Positions 42,982 to 55,633 of a stretch of DNA of 64,000 bases are shown piece after piece. The notes below the pieces were generated by a model. It did not search any database. It was not told where the DNA came from and saw nothing but the letters and a program-made list of their open reading frames with translations. The DNA is from Phanerodontia chrysosporium (lineage: Eukaryota; Basidiomycota; Agaricomycetes; Polyporales; Phanerochaetaceae). The stretch covers positions 62,001-126,000 of the forward strand of contig MJGA01000006.1 in NCBI GenBank assembly GCA_001910725.1. The letters are read 5' to 3'. How positions within the stretch are numbered: the first letter of the stretch is position 1; each line of letters opens with the position of its first letter. Made by a program: the position numbers and the translations under genes.

Positions 42982-44670
42982 CTCGAGTGGTGTATGCGCT
43001 CGCCTTTTTGTATGCGCGTAAAGATATGGAGAATCGGCGTGTGTGGCGGTGGTGGATGATGCGTGGGCGTTGCTATGCTCTCAGCAACCACAAATCGGCC
43101 CCGGTTCGTGGGAGTGTCGGGCGGAGAGAATGGGGATCTGAGTGGACGGGAAACGTTGCTGTCTGCGCGCATATATGCGGTCTGCCCCCCGGGGATCGTG
43201 GCTGTCCGAGAGAGAGATAGTTCAGTCGGGCTCCAGCGCGGCGCGGGGGACATCTTCGGCGACGAGCGCCATCAGGCAGGCAGAAGCAGGTGCGGGGACG
43301 CAGTGGCCAAATCTGGAGAGATGCGTTGGCATCAGCTGGCCACTCCACAAGGCGATATGCACTCGCGGACAGCTCCCCCACACAGGCCACCGTCCGCAGC
43401 GCGTTCTCCGACATGTCTCGTGCTGCGAGCGGAATGGAGGACACCGCAGCCCTGCAGTGGCCTTCGGAGGACCCGGGCTCACATGCGTGCACAAGCAGAA
43501 GCGGCCATCGCCACGTGGGCGCTCTTCGATCACGGAAAGGTGCACTCCGAGCCTACCGCTCCGCCAAGGTCTCCAGCGTCGAGCGTCCTCCGATGCACAA
43601 ATCGGATTTAATCTCTGCGATGGGGAGGTCTGTCGCCGACAGTTCGCCAAGTCGGAGCGGTACCTCGCAGGGGAACTGCTCTTCTGGCGCCAGAGCCCCT
43701 GGGATTCGAAATTCGGCGGGCGCGCCCCACGCAGCGGTACGCTTCCGCACAGCCGAAAAGATACGTTCTCCTGGGTACCGCGACAGATGACCGTAGTGCA
43801 TTGGGAAGAGAGGAAGAAAAGCCGAAAGCTAAGCATAGCTGTGGGAGCAAGTCTGACAGCGGGCGCGCACCGCGCAACAAAAGCAAGCGGAAGACCATCA
43901 CGATTAGTTATGGTTTGGGGCACAGCAATAGTACGCCACGGCGGCGCGCGTGATTGTGAGGATCTGAGATAGGTGCGGCCTGTGGTTAGTGCGCATCGCA
44001 TCGAAAGGGGCTTGCACTATCCCCAGCAGAGGCAAGGCCACATCACCGAGGGGATCGATATCTCTCAGCAGAGCATTCGTCGGGCTCCCCAGGCCAGACA
44101 TACGTCGAAGCGTAATGAACGCTGCGCATCTGTTTCAGAGGCAAATTCAGAGTGACGTGAGAGTAGCAGGTACATCGCCTTGTTACGAATCATACCGACT
44201 GGATGAGAAGGGCGATGGCAGTCGGGGATGCCCGGGTAACACATCCACATGCACGTTCGAGAGCAGGCTTGCGCGTGCGTTGCAAGAAATCGAAAGTAAT
44301 CTCAAGCACTGTGCGAGACAGAGAACAGCAGCTGGGGCGGAGGTGCTCGCCGGGGATGGATGACACGACTACCAAAGCGAGCGCTGAGTTTGGTCCCATT
44401 CGCGGCTGGGAAAAGCGTATGATGTGAGCCACGTGGCGTCATTGTGGCGTCGGCATGTCACGTGGTACACGTTCAAATCTTGAGCGCTTCCTCCGTCGAC
44501 GCATTCTTGCGACCTCTCTTCTTCACCTCCTTAATCTCCACTTCTTATCCCTTTCTACTTCCTTGCTCGGGAACGCTTACCACGGTGTACTGACATATCA
44601 AACTTAGAAAGCATTACCATATCTCGTTTCGCGGTAGTATGGCCCGTGACTGCACGGGCGCTGTTGACCC
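42982..44670. other. Long gap without a supported gene
   Basis: About 1.7 kb of GC-rich sequence. Frames of 160-276 codons overlap on both strands between 43063 and 44001, which is what chance openness gives in GC-rich DNA. One plus-strand segment near 43310-43370 resembles the end of a MYND finger but lacks the upstream cysteines. I see no consistent exon structure. Confidence 0.5.
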
Positions 44671-44766
44671 ATGGACCGCTGTCCCTTCAAGTACTGGAAG
44701 AAGATCGCAGCATACGCTTGCATAAATGGCCTTTGCGACGTGAAGATGTCGTTTCATACCGCGACA
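44671..44766 (+). pseudogene. Truncated relic of the F-box-like family
   Basis: An ATG followed by MDRCPFKYWKKIAAYAC matches the first 17 residues of copy B (MDRCPIELWQLIAAFAC) at 11 positions, including MDRCP and the AC before the family's TDGG motif. Similarity fades after about 20 codons, and the next gene's antisense 3' end begins at 44773. This is most likely a fragment left by an incomplete duplication 11 kb from its relatives. The match is short, so chance cannot be excluded. Confidence 0.5.
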
Positions 44767-44772
44767 TACGGA

Positions 44773-46559
44773 CTAGTCTACATAATGTGGCTCCCCATTC
44801 CAGGTGGCACACGGCTTGTATCCAAGCAGGATCATGCGCCGCCTGACTGACTGATGAAATGTCGGGTTCCTGCCTGGTATGCGACGACCTCGTCCTAGAT
44901 GCGGCTCACTACATCCCACCATTAGCGCGGCCGCAGGCGCAATGGCAAGAGGAAGGTGCTGCACTCACAGCGTAAACCACTTCGACCGCGACCGCAGTTC
45001 GAGCAGGCGCCATAGGAGCCAATGCGCAGCAGTCGTCCACGAAGCACAGGCCCCAATTCGTCGTGTATATCTGCCCAGGCATCTCGGTCATTGAGCGTAC
45101 GCCGCACGCCGGGGGACACTGAGTGGACCCCGATCTCATCGAGGCGTTCTTTGTTGAACAAAATGCCGCACCGAGCCTTGAGGGCTTCGCGCACCATCCA
45201 GCGTAAAGAGAGATTCGCGAGGCTGTAAGTCTCCGAGTCGAGTACAGACCCCCCACCGACGTCTTAGCGAAGGACTCAGTCGTACGGTTGATGGAGTATA
45301 GTATGGCCGGACGCACCGCCATGGCATCCGGGAAACCATACTTCTAGCACGTCGGTGGTCGATCGTTGCGCTGTTGATGCGCTGTTTTCTTGCGAATCTT
45401 GCCCTGGCATATTGAAGAGGTTGGGTTTAAACATCACTCGTCTCTGTAGGCTAGTCAACAAGGTTGCATCTGTGTCGTCAATGGAGACATACCTCGTCTA
45501 ACGCGAGCGCGTGCCGGAAGACCTTGATATTATCGCAGGCACTCGTGAATGGGAGCTGCTTGCGGTAAAACATGCCTACGCTAGACACCGTATCCCTGCA
45601 TGCACGTGGGTTATCCTGAAGGTGGTTTCCCGGCCGCTGGTCAACGCACCACGCACCGACAAACTCCACTGTCACGGGAGTACCGAAGGTCACTTTGAAA
45701 CGCTCCGCTCGCTTGTTCATTTTCGCGTCGTTCCTTTTGTAGAGGTCGTACGCAAAGGGAAGATGTTCATCATTTCCCTTGCACAGAAGACCAACCTGAA
45801 CGAGCTTGGTATACGGTCATTCTTGGAAAGAAAAGTCACACCTTGTGTAGCATTCCTGCGAGGGCGCGGGCAACGTAGCGCCGCGAGAGAATCCTGTGGG
45901 CACTATAAACGAGCAACACTCCGCAGCGTAGGATAGGACGTACCGAAGAGACATATCCTGTCACCCGCGCGATAATTCTCCATAAGAAACTGGTAGCCCC
46001 CATGGACATGTTCATAGAGACGCCTGTAACGCAAAGTTAACAAGACATTCTGCGAACGTAGGCGTCACCGAACCAGGCGAAAGCTTGATCAAGGATTTTG
46101 ACTACTTCGCCCCATATCCACCAGAGTGGCCCTGGTTGCACGTAGGTACCTATCCCGGGCTGAGATTCATGATTGCATCCCGCAGGCAGTCTCAATTACT
46201 TGGCATATACCTGATAATAGCACAGTTGCTCGTCGGTATCACGGCGCAGGAGCTTGAAGAAGTGGACTACGTTGGTGTTCTGCCTGATTATGTGGGTTGT
46301 GAACATAGCGTGCGAGAATGTGCCGTACATCATCGTCAAAAGCGTTGGCTGTTCCATCGAAGCAAAGGACAAGTGTGCGCCCGATACCTGCAGAAGCAGG
46401 AGGGGATGAGGTGGCACGTTTGTGGAAGGCTTCCGGGCCGGCAGGTGATGCTTCAGGTAGGAGAGCCCGGCATGCTGAACGCGAGGCGCATATGGCGCCC
46501 TTGCGAGAAGTCGGGTGAGTAAGACCATGGGCAGAATTAGCAGCTGGAAATCTGCCCAA
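44773..46559 (-). CDS. DUF2235 alpha/beta-hydrolase, copy 2, frameshifted
   Basis: Paralogue of copy 1 with the same exon order: [98 protein letters not shown], and EVWFPGCHG with DVGGGSV after an intron. The end is GRGRRIPGRNPTFHQSVRRRM. Copy 1's long insert is missing. After the nucleophile elbow GFSRGA the reading moves one base, at about 45878-45880. A second slip occurs near the HWLLWRLLEL segment (about 45010-45020). Both would be cured by one extra base. The CHG splice acceptor is AAG rather than CAG. Confidence 0.75.
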
Positions 46560-46840
46560 GGTACCTATATTATATGACCTGTGCTCATAGAGTTTAATGT
46601 GGTTCGTCAGCCCTTACCCGTCTTCCATGCCATCACTTCATAAAGGACAGGCGATAGTGTCGTACCTCATCCTAGGAAACGTACTGTGGGAAAGAACCAA
46701 CGAGGCCGGAACTCTGATTATCGCGAAGCACGGGAAGGACGCAGCTACAGGAATCGATGTATAGGGTCTACCGCCCATTTCAGTGCACATTCCAATGGGA
46801 TGCAGCTATGGGTGAGGCAAGCACGGGTGAACCTCGCATT

Positions 46841-48214
46841 TCAGGCCCTGACACTTCGCGGCACGAAGCAGAGGTGCAAAGAGGAATCAAAATTGCATTC
46901 GTTAAACTTATCTCTGTATGACTCATGTTGAGCGACCTGCTCTTCGAGCCAGTCCCACAGGCGACTTCCGACCTGCTGATCATATACTTCGTCGCGACAG
47001 CGGGCCAGGCGCCCCACGGCGCAAGGTACTACAGTAGCCCATGTAAGCGTGAACGCAAAAACCATGGGCGTACGAACCTCGCCATTGTACGAAAGTGCTT
47101 CCGGCGTGGTACCAGCAAAAAGCGGGCACAAACGCCCATTTCGGTAGGCCATACCATGGCATTCTGGTGGATATGAGCGCGATCTCTGGGGAACGTCGAT
47201 GAAAGACGCACGGTCAAGCGTTGGAATAGGGGAGATTTGTTGCGGTATATATCGCTTTTGACGTCGCCTAGGATGTATATAATCAGCAACAAACAGATAC
47301 GATATGTCACTGAGCTGACCTGGGTTTGCGGCAATGGAGACGATCCCTTGATCACCGTACCGACGCGCGAGCTCTCGAGCGACGATCGTCGCGCCCTTCA
47401 CACAGTCAGTCACGTCTCGATGGTGAAACAAACTCATGCGCACCAGCTTACTCTGGCAATATAGAATCCCGGAGGGAGCTTTCTACGTGCCGGTGTGTCG
47501 GTGAAGGTATCCCATGCAAAGGACTCATGTATGCCCCGCAGACGACGTGGTGATGATTCTTGCATGTCCGTCTGGCGAGGACGCCGCGCCGCGCAGCAGC
47601 GCGGGCATGAGCAACTTTGTGAAATACCACGGTCCTATGACATTCGTGCCAAAATGCAGGTCGTACCCGTCGGAAGTTAGTTGTTCGACCGGAACACCCA
47701 TGACGGCCCTGGAACAGTCAGTCAGCGCAAGCCATGGTACAAGGCTGCGAGCCCACGCGTTGAGGAATAGGATGTGCAGCTCCGGCTGTCGACGAAGTAG
47801 CTCCTGTGCGGCCTGCCGTACAGAAGCGAGGGAAGAGAAGTCGACTTCAAGAAACGGTGCTTCGTGTCCGGTAAGCTTTCGTAACTCCTCGTCGCAGCTT
47901 GTGCTTTCGCGGGGCTACGCCGGCGACGTATGTCGTCGCGTTGTGTTGCAACAATGCCTATTGGAAGCTGTGAATGCACAGAAACGTCCCGAAGCTCTCA
48001 CACAGACCTTTGTGATCTCTTTGCCAATCCTGAGTAACCTCCTAACAGCCTTTCAGGAAGAGGAAACGCTACTAAAACGTTGCAAGCACACACCAGTGAC
48101 GACGCAGACTCGATCGCGCAGGTCGGGAATGTGGTTTACGCTGAATGTTGGCTTCGGGGGCCAATTCTCGCGGAGCCCGGTGAGGATGTACTTCAGCTCG
48201 CGCCAACGAGCCAT
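46841..48214 (-). CDS. Short-chain dehydrogenase/reductase, copy 2, many frameshifts
   Basis: Paralogue of the gene at 48470-49798. The start MARWRELKYILTGLRENWPPKPTFSV matches, followed by VTG and an intron. The Rossmann glycine motif GGYSG, the middle region (FGTNVIGPWYFTKLLMPALLRGAASSPDGHARIITTSS) and the catalytic YCQSK are all recognisable but fall in several frames. I count six apparent single-base losses between about 48020 and 47470, each at or beside a G/C run. The C-terminal exons (GATIVARELARRYGDQGIVSIAANPG, SPLFQR, LCPLFAGTTPEALSYNGE, WDWLEEQVAQHES) are clear. No nonsense substitution was seen. It could be a pseudogene, but the error pattern argues for poor consensus sequence. Confidence 0.65.
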
Positions 48215-48469
48215 AGGTGCGGGATTGCGGCAGACGCAACTGAAAGAACCTTCTATCTGGTCGGAAAACCTGTGGTAGTTCTGGCCAGTTAAGTAACTTC
48301 TCACCTTGACTCGATGCGTAGTCCGGTGCCGTGTTCACACGCACGCATCGCGGCAAGGCTTAGCGCTGATGCGCCTGATGCGCTCGATCGAGGTGATGCC
48401 CCAACGACGTGTCTAGAGCTCATGCGTAGACAATAGCGGCGTATATCCGGTACGTACATAAGTGATCAG

Positions 48470-49798
48470 TTACTGGTCCGTGCGCTCCGCTACATGCTCT
48501 TCGAGCCAATCCCAGAGGCGGTAGCCCACCTCCGGGTTGTACACTTCATGTCGACATCTCGCCAGCCGACCCCAAGGCGCGAGGTACTGCCAATGAGCTG
48601 TTAATGTCATATCTGGCAAAGGCATAGAGCCCTTACCTCGCCGTTATACTTGGCTCCTTCGGGTGTTGTGGCGGCGAAGAGAGGGCAGAGGGCGCCCATA
48701 TGAACAGGGTAGAGAATCCACCGCTATGGTACTACATCAGTGAAGGCCGACGTAGAGCCCGAACTTGACATACTGTTACTCGCTGATAGAAGGCGGACTT
48801 GTTACGGTTGATATCAGTCATAACGTCACCTGTAACAAAGTTGTAACTAAGGACTCCAAAGAGAATACACTCTGCCTCACCTGGATTACCGGCGATGGAT
48901 ATGATGCCCTGGTCACCGTACCTCTTGGCAAGTTCACGAGCAATGATGGTCGCCCCCTATTGAATAAATATGTCACGGTGTCAAGATTTTCAAGCAATAT
49001 TATGCTCACCAGCTTGCTCTGGAAGTAGAGGGTCATCGTATCGAGCTTCCTGCGCTTCGGTGTGTCGATGAAGGTGCCCCAATGGATGGTCGACAGGAAG
49101 GCACCTGAAGAAGAGGTTGTGATGATGCGAGCATGACCGTCGGGAGATGATGTCTTCCCGCGCAGCAATGCCGGCATCAACAGCTTGGTGAAGTACCATG
49201 GACCTATGACGTTTGTGCCAAACTGCAGGTCGAACCCGTCTGCAGTGAGCTGATCCACTGGTACGCCCATCACGGCGCTTGAACCATCAGTGAGACGAGT
49301 AGGATATAGCGATGTAGCAGCCACATACGCATTCAAGAAGAGCAGGTGCAATTCTAGCTCGTGGCTGTTGAACTGCTTTGCGGCTGCCTGCACCGATGCC
49401 AGGCTCGAGAAGTCGACCTCAAGAAAATTGGCATCTCGTCCGGTCAGCTCCTTCAACTCTTCAATGGCGGCTTGTGCTTTGGCGGGACTTCGGCCAGCTA
49501 TATATGTCGTTGCATTGTGCTGGAGCAAAGCCTGCCGATAGCTATTAAGCGCATTGTACGCAGCGAAGAGTGCTATAGGCCCACCTTGGCAATCTCCTTG
49601 CCAACGCCCGAGTAACCGCCTGTACTCTACAGTTAGGGTGAGGAAGAATTCGCAACGAATCACATACCTGTCACGATACACACACGCCCATGTAGATCAG
49701 GTATGTGGTCAACGCTGAACGTTGGTTTGGGAGGGAAATGCTCCAAAACAGACGTCAGCTTGTACTTGAGCTCTTGCCACCACAACATGCGATTTTCC
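48470..49798 (-). CDS. Short-chain dehydrogenase/reductase, copy 1
   Basis: First exon MLWWQELKYKLTSVLEHFPPKPTF then DHIPDLHGRVCIVTG. An intron follows, then GGYSGVGKEIAK gives the NAD(P)-binding TGxxxGxG motif. RSPAKAQAAIEELKELTG, VDFSSLASV and NVIGPWYFTKLLMPALL follow. The catalytic serine is in ITTSSSGAF, and Tyr/Lys are in LYFQSK. The C-terminal exons run to LEEHVAERTDQ with the stop at 48470. The sequence resembles the retinol dehydrogenase/WWOX-like branch of classical SDRs, which oxidise or reduce a hydroxyl or carbonyl group; the substrate is unknown. The N-terminal WW is a short hydrophobic start rather than a clear membrane anchor. The frame is intact, unlike copy 2 downstream. Confidence 0.88.
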
Positions 49799-50543
49799 GG
49801 GGTCGAAGAAGCGCCACGGACTTCAACTCGGCGGAAGCTCGAGTCTTATATAAGTGTGCTGGCGACGCGGTGCGCGAATGTCGTCGGAGACCGGACGTGC
49901 AGATCATGCGAGACGTACTCTGGATCAATTTGGAGGGATGCCAGGTCAGAAATTGTTGGGCACATTAGACGGGTCGGGATATGGCCCCGTCACACCTGAG
50001 TAAGCCTCAGCAAGCGCCCAATATGCCGATGGGGAATTACACACCATTATAGAGGGAGTCCTCAGCCAATCCTCAGCGCACATCGAGATCGCAGTCCCTA
50101 GTGTTTCAGCAATAGCTGGGCCAGAGACTGACTTTCCTGCCAAGGCCATGACCGTCAAGCTGACCAGACTCTCCTCCAGCAACGTCCACTAGAAATTAAG
50201 AGTCTGCGCGAGTCTCTTTGCTGTTGTATGGGCTTTTCCGCACCCCGCTTCTTGTTATACGAGGTACACGCGCGTATAGAAACGTCTGCTTAGACTCTTG
50301 AATGTGGAACGTTGACCCCTGGTGCATGCGGGCATTGCGGGGACTGGACGAGCACACCTCCGAGGACCCCGAAGCGCCCTCTGATGTCTACGCGCAGCCG
50401 AGACCCCTGACAGTGCAATGCAGAGGCGCGACGGAACGCGGCGCGTCTTGAACACGCCCTCCATCCCATCCTCCTGACTAGTTCTGCTCCAATTCGACTA
50501 TACTCCCTTAATTGCCTACCAACAGTCGCTGTATAACAGCGAA
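49799..50543. other. Intergenic between divergent SDR and APC2 genes
   Basis: About 745 nt. A 78-codon minus-strand frame at 49946-50182 shows no recognisable motif. The region before the APC2 ATG is pyrimidine-rich. I find nothing else to support. Confidence 0.45.
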
Positions 50544-53500
50544 ATGGCTACGTCCGTACTTTGCAACCAGGTCGCCGAGAAGTGGCAGCAGTCGTTTGCG
50601 AAGCTCAACAGGGAGAAGGAGGGAATCACGGGATTGTTGGAATTTACACGCGTACGTATATGCCATGTCGTGCATTCCAAGAGTTAACTTGATTGACTGC
50701 TAGGCATGGCTTATGGCTAACGACCAGCTGAGGCCAAGAGACAAGGCAGGCTAGCCGTGAAGCCGCAATACGGTGAGTAAAGATGCATTTCGCTCTAGGA
50801 CTGAATGTCATGAACATTGACAGATAGACAGGGCCAAACTCCGTGAATGCTTCGAAATCATTCGAACATGCAATCTTCACACTGTGTTTCTCGACGATTA
50901 TCTCGGTGAGCTGAGCCACCGCCAGGTTGCAGATTCGATTGAGACACAGCTTCCGTCCCGAAGATGCAATTGGTCGAGAGCTACCCGCAATAACGAGTGA
51001 CATCGAGTTTTACATGAAGATGTATGAGGTCCGTGTTTGCCCCCCGCCTCCTTCGCCTCCCTCATCCCTCTCATCAGAGGGAACCAAACGAAGAGCACAT
51101 CGCGATGCTCATCAACATTGCTGCGCGGTGGCAGCGTGCATGGGCACCGGTACCCGAGTATGTTACATGCAAATTTTCGATGCCAGCCTACTCACGTTCA
51201 GTACAGAATGGGCGCAAGCGCCATTGCAGCTTTCATGTGCACATTCCAAACGCACCTATACTCCGTACTGCCATCATCCTTTACCAAGGGCTTTCGCGAC
51301 CTCATCTCAGCTACTTTCGACTACACGTCTTTTGAATCTGCACCGCAATGGCTTCTGACGCGCTTTCCATGTCCTGCCGGCGTGCCGCGACCCGACTTCA
51401 CGCTGTGGATGATCATGCAAGAGCTCGGGCTAATTGAGAGGTATGAGACCCTCATCCTGAGCGTCTGCTACGAGCGGATCGAGAAGTACATCCTGGACAA
51501 CTGCGGCAATGTCTGGGACCGCCAGGTACTCCAGGAGATGAGGGATTGGATGTCGCGCGAGGTGGTAACATGGCTGACGATGCCCTATGCGCGCGACGCA
51601 CGAAGTGGTACGTTAGCGCCTCTACTACGCAATGGTTGTAGCATTGAATACACGAATGATAGCTGAACATGCTGCCGTACTCATGAAGGGCGTAGGCTCG
51701 CGCCTCGATTATCACGTCTGCAAAACGCTGGCAGACTTACGGTATGGATGGTCGGCGACTTCGATCTATGCGTGTACTAATTCGCTGATACTAGCACACG
51801 AGAAATATTCGATATCATCATCGACTACCCTGACTCTCGTCCCGCTTGGATGATCTCAAGGTGTGTGTCAGGAGGTTGGCGACTACATACATTCTGACAT
51901 AAGTTGCCAGGAATGTCTTCAGCGCGTTGACCAGCGTTCACAGCTAATACAGAGCCTTCGAAAAGCGTATGTACACGTTCGGTGATGTTCTTTGTGACTG
52001 CTAAATGCACTGTCTAGGAACCGACGTCGACTACTCCATCCAGGCGCAGATACCAAGCTCATCTTGACCCAATACGTGTCTATTATTCGCTGTCTGCGCA
52101 TCATCGATTCCCAGGGCGTGCTCCTTTTCAAGGTCGCCGATCCAATTAGGAGATACCTCAGAGACCGCCCAGACACGATTCGGTGCATTGTCGCGAGTTT
52201 AGTCGGTGACGGCGAGAGCGGAGACTCACTGGTGGATGAAAATGAGCCTATCCAACCCATCAATCAGACACAGCTAGAAGATTACACGGATCCTAACTGG
52301 GAGCCAGAGCCAATCGACGCTGGTCCAGGTATGTCTCCGCCCTAACAGTCGATTCAGGCTCACTTACATGCCTACAGAGTTCCGCACCAATAAACCCAGC
52401 GACATCATTAGTACCCTCATCAGCATCTACGACTCACAAGAGCTCTTCGTCAAGGAGCTCCAAATCCTACTCGCTCAGCGGCTACTTGCAATCAAGGACG
52501 GCAACTTTGACCGCGAAGTGAGTACCCTGTTGTCTTCGAGGTCTGCCTGTGTTCACAGCATGCTCCAGCGTCGAAATATCGAGATATTGAAGATCAGGTT
52601 TGGTGAAGCCGCGCTGCAAGTGTGCGAGGTTATGTTGAGGGATATGACCGACTCTAAGCGGATAGACCAACACATACAACAGCAACAGGCAGTACGTGCT
52701 CATGCGCTACACGAAAGTATCGTATCACTAATATACCCGTCAAAGTCTGACCTTCATCCTACTATTATATCTCGACATTTCTGGCCCCCGTTGCAGACGA
52801 ATACCTTCACCATGCCGGGACAGTTCCGCAAGTAAGCGTCGAGCCCTTGCCTTTGACAGGGTCATGCTGATGAGTATGTTTGCAGGATACAAGAGGACTA
52901 CGCGAACGAGTTCCATGTGTTTAAGCCCGACAAGAAGCTGGTCTGGATGTCTCACCTGGGTTCCATCAATCTAGAAGTCGAGCTGGACGACAGAACTGTG
53001 GAAGCAGAGGTCCCACCTCTAGAAGCAGCGTTCATCGAGCTCTTCTCAGAGCAAGGCACGCTCTCTGCACAGTACGGTTTTCGACGCTGCTCATCTTCTC
53101 TTCCCAGATAAGTGGACGGTATCAGACCTCGTCACCAAGGTCGGCTCGATCGAGCGATCGCAAGCTGTGAAGGCATTGACCACTTGGGTCGAGTTGGGCG
53201 TGCTCAAGGAGGATTCACCTGACCATTACCGGTTGCTCAAGACTGCGCAAGAGGCAACTGCAACAAAGGCCACAGCGAAGCAGCCTGCAGCTCCTGTCGA
53301 GGAGCTCCCGCCTGTCGTCACCGTCAGCAACAGCAGGCGGAGCAGATGCGTGTGTTCTGGAAGGTACGTCTCTGCATCCTGTTGTCAAGTCACGACATAG
53401 AAACTGATGAAGTTCAACTGCAGTTCATCGAAGGCATGCTCAAGAACCTCGGCTCGCTCCCGCTGGACCGCATACAGCAGATGCTCAAGTTTGCGCCGAA

Positions 53501-53603
53501 CTACGACCGGAATATCGATCAGCTTGCAGCGTTCATGGAGGCTGCGCGGCGGGAAGGGCTCGTCACCGTGACAAATGGGATGTGGAAGTTGCAAAGCAAG
53601 TAG
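50544..53603 (+). CDS. APC2: Anaphase-promoting complex subunit 2 (cullin)
   Basis: The N-terminal region starts MATSVLCNQVAEKWQQSF. Cullin-repeat helices follow (CNLHTVFLDDYLGELSHRQVADS; EHIAMLINIAARWQRAW). The cullin homology region has SIYDSQELFVKELQILLAQRLL and the APC2-specific NIEILKIRFGEAALQVCEVMLRD with DMTDSKRID. The C-terminal winged-helix (APC2 WHB) runs from FIEGMLKNLGSLPLDRIQQML to GMWKLQSK. APC2 holds the RING subunit APC11 in the ubiquitin ligase that triggers anaphase. The conserved reading is interrupted by several apparent one-base losses (about 50751, 50963, 51847 and 53328). In an essential gene these suggest sequence error. Confidence 0.9.
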
Positions 53604-53710
53604 GAGTTCTCAGTCTCGTATGGTTCTAAATAGTTGTACTTTAGCTTGGACATAATCCACGTGTATACCAGTCGGTGGTGCGGGAAAATGAGCCGCTGCG
53701 TGCTATAAAG

Positions 53711-55633
53711 TCACTTTAATTGCTTCATCCTCAGCTTCATCGAAGCGATGTCAGGAGCCGGAGCAAATTGGATAACTCCATTCGACCGCGCACTCTGCCC
53801 GCTGCTCGAGTGCGTACGGTTCACGTTGTTGAGATGGAACGTGGGCAAGGACGTGCGCGGGTCCTTGCGGAACCAGTCGCGCGCGTTCAAGCTATAGCAG
53901 AGAAGTAATTATGGAGAGAAAATAGAGGCACCGGGGACTGTGCTTACGACCCTAACAGAGAGTTGGAGTACACTTGACGGCGGGCTGAGTATCTGAGGCT
54001 AGTACAGTATTTGATACTTACGTCCGCTGACCGTCATGAACACTATTCTTGTCAGCAACACGTCGTAAGCTACAGAGAACTACTCACAGCCGAAGAAGAT
54101 GAAGGTCTCCGGAAGCGCGAGCCGCTGCATAAGTGTCTGAGAGTGAGCAGAACTGAGCTTGCAGACCGCGTACCACCACTAGTGAAACCGCGCAGAGTAT
54201 ACTACAAAGAGCGGGTCAGCATAGTGGTACGAATAATGTCATTGTCGACGTGCCTTGTTAGTAGGCCGGTATTGACCGTGTACGCCATCAAAATGTTGAG
54301 CATGTAACGGGTCCTGCGGTCGCGGTCAGCGCACATACGTGACTCCGTCGTAGCATCCACTTTACCCATGGTTCACCTGCATGCCGGTGAGTGTTGCTCT
54401 CCACAGAAAGAAACATAAAGCCAGAGCAATGGCGAGGTCAGAGACGATCTCGACGGTGACCTCCACGTAGAAGAGCCACTGTCCAAGTCACTGTAAGCGG
54501 TGAACTCCCTCGAGAGAGATGGTAGGAGAGACACTGACGTTGATTTTTGCATATGATTGGAATGTCGGCAAGGTGAGCCTTCATGATGGCAATATCAGCC
54601 CTGCATTGGCGGCGACGGTACGCTTTTACTCACAGCTCAATGCTCAACGCCATACCAAAGCCTAATGAAGGAATGTCAGCGCAACTTGCCGTGTCACACT
54701 ACCACGTTGGTCACGCACACCAGCTAACCAACGCACTGAAAGCCTAGAATTCATCGCATTCGAGGTCGTTCTAAGCACGCTACAGACGTGAGAACATACC
54801 AGGACGGCAGTCAGGAAGACGTTCCTTTGACTCATGATCCATACACGGAAGGTGAGCCACCTAGTCGCTTGTTAACGCTCTCTGGGATAGTACATGTCGT
54901 GGTACGAACCCCTGTGTAATCAGGTTCGTGCTAGCCTGAAGTTTAAATATATCACGAGTGAACCATGGTCCACTACGCACAGCAGGTAGTAACGCTTACG
55001 GTGAACAACACAACCAACTGTGTTCTGGTTAGCAGCGAACGATTTCTAAGGAAAAGATGACACACAGGTACACTCCTGCGGTTGAAGTCCTTCATGAGTA
55101 CAACAGATCCGAGGCCGTAGCGATGTGACGGCACACACCATGGTAAAGGAGCCAGCAGGACGTCTTCATTATTGAAGTTCGTTACGGTATACCTGCAAAG
55201 TGGTCAGATGTGGATCCCGGAACAGAAGTGCTGGCTGATGGGCGCACCAATAGATGGAGTACACAATCAAGGCAAGGTGCACAGAGTTCATGACCCTATG
55301 ATCTCATCAACACATGCCATCCTGTTCGTGGCACCGCGGCTTGCGCACCATAAAAGCCATATCTTCCGGGAGTCGAAGACATTATTAAGTAGAGGCCGCA
55401 GCGGATTGAGAATACGTTAGACGTACAGAATACTTTATGAGCCTCGGCTCCCTCCGGAACTTCTCGAAGAAAATGAAACATTGAAGGCAGAGAATGCCAT
55501 ATAGTCTAGGACTAGCCCGTGAGTGGCGTCTAAGGGTATTTCCAAGGATTATGACTCACATGGCTGTTGCAAAGCCTCCGAGGATGAGCGCCCCAAATAT
55601 AGATCCTGGTGTTGGTAGCTTGGGTCCCGCCAT
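53711..55633 (-). CDS. Seven-helix membrane protein, DUF6534-like
   Basis: The first exon MAGPKLPTPGSIFGALILGGFATA is followed by AILYGILCLQCFIFFEKFRREPRLIKYS, the typical opening of the agaricomycete DUF6533/DUF6534 membrane family. Later exons give VMNSVHLALIVYSIYW, a helix near RNVFLTAVLAFSALVSW, YMLNILMAYTVNTGLLT and a cytoplasmic tail LNARDWFRKDPRTSLP ending KLRMKQLK (stop at 53711). Some middle exons could not be joined with certainty. These proteins are abundant in wood-decay fungi. Their topology is receptor-like, and no ligand or activity is established as far as I know. Confidence 0.7.

Noticed and set aside
43310..43375. MYND-finger-like end (C-x4-WPLHKAIC) on the plus strand
   Set aside because: The upstream cysteine pairs of a MYND finger are missing in the same frame, and no exons around it support a gene.
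43142..44001. Overlapping frames of 276 (plus) and 259 (minus) codons
   Set aside because: They overlap in antisense, neither has a recognisable domain, and GC-rich DNA opens frames by chance. Not enough to call a gene.
46841..48214. Calling SDR copy 2 a pseudogene
   Set aside because: All slips are one-base losses at G/C runs, as in essential genes nearby, and the catalytic residues are kept; sequence error is at least as likely.
49946..50182. Minus-strand frame of 78 codons between SDR and APC2
   Set aside because: Plausible composition but no family features, and it lies in a shared promoter region.
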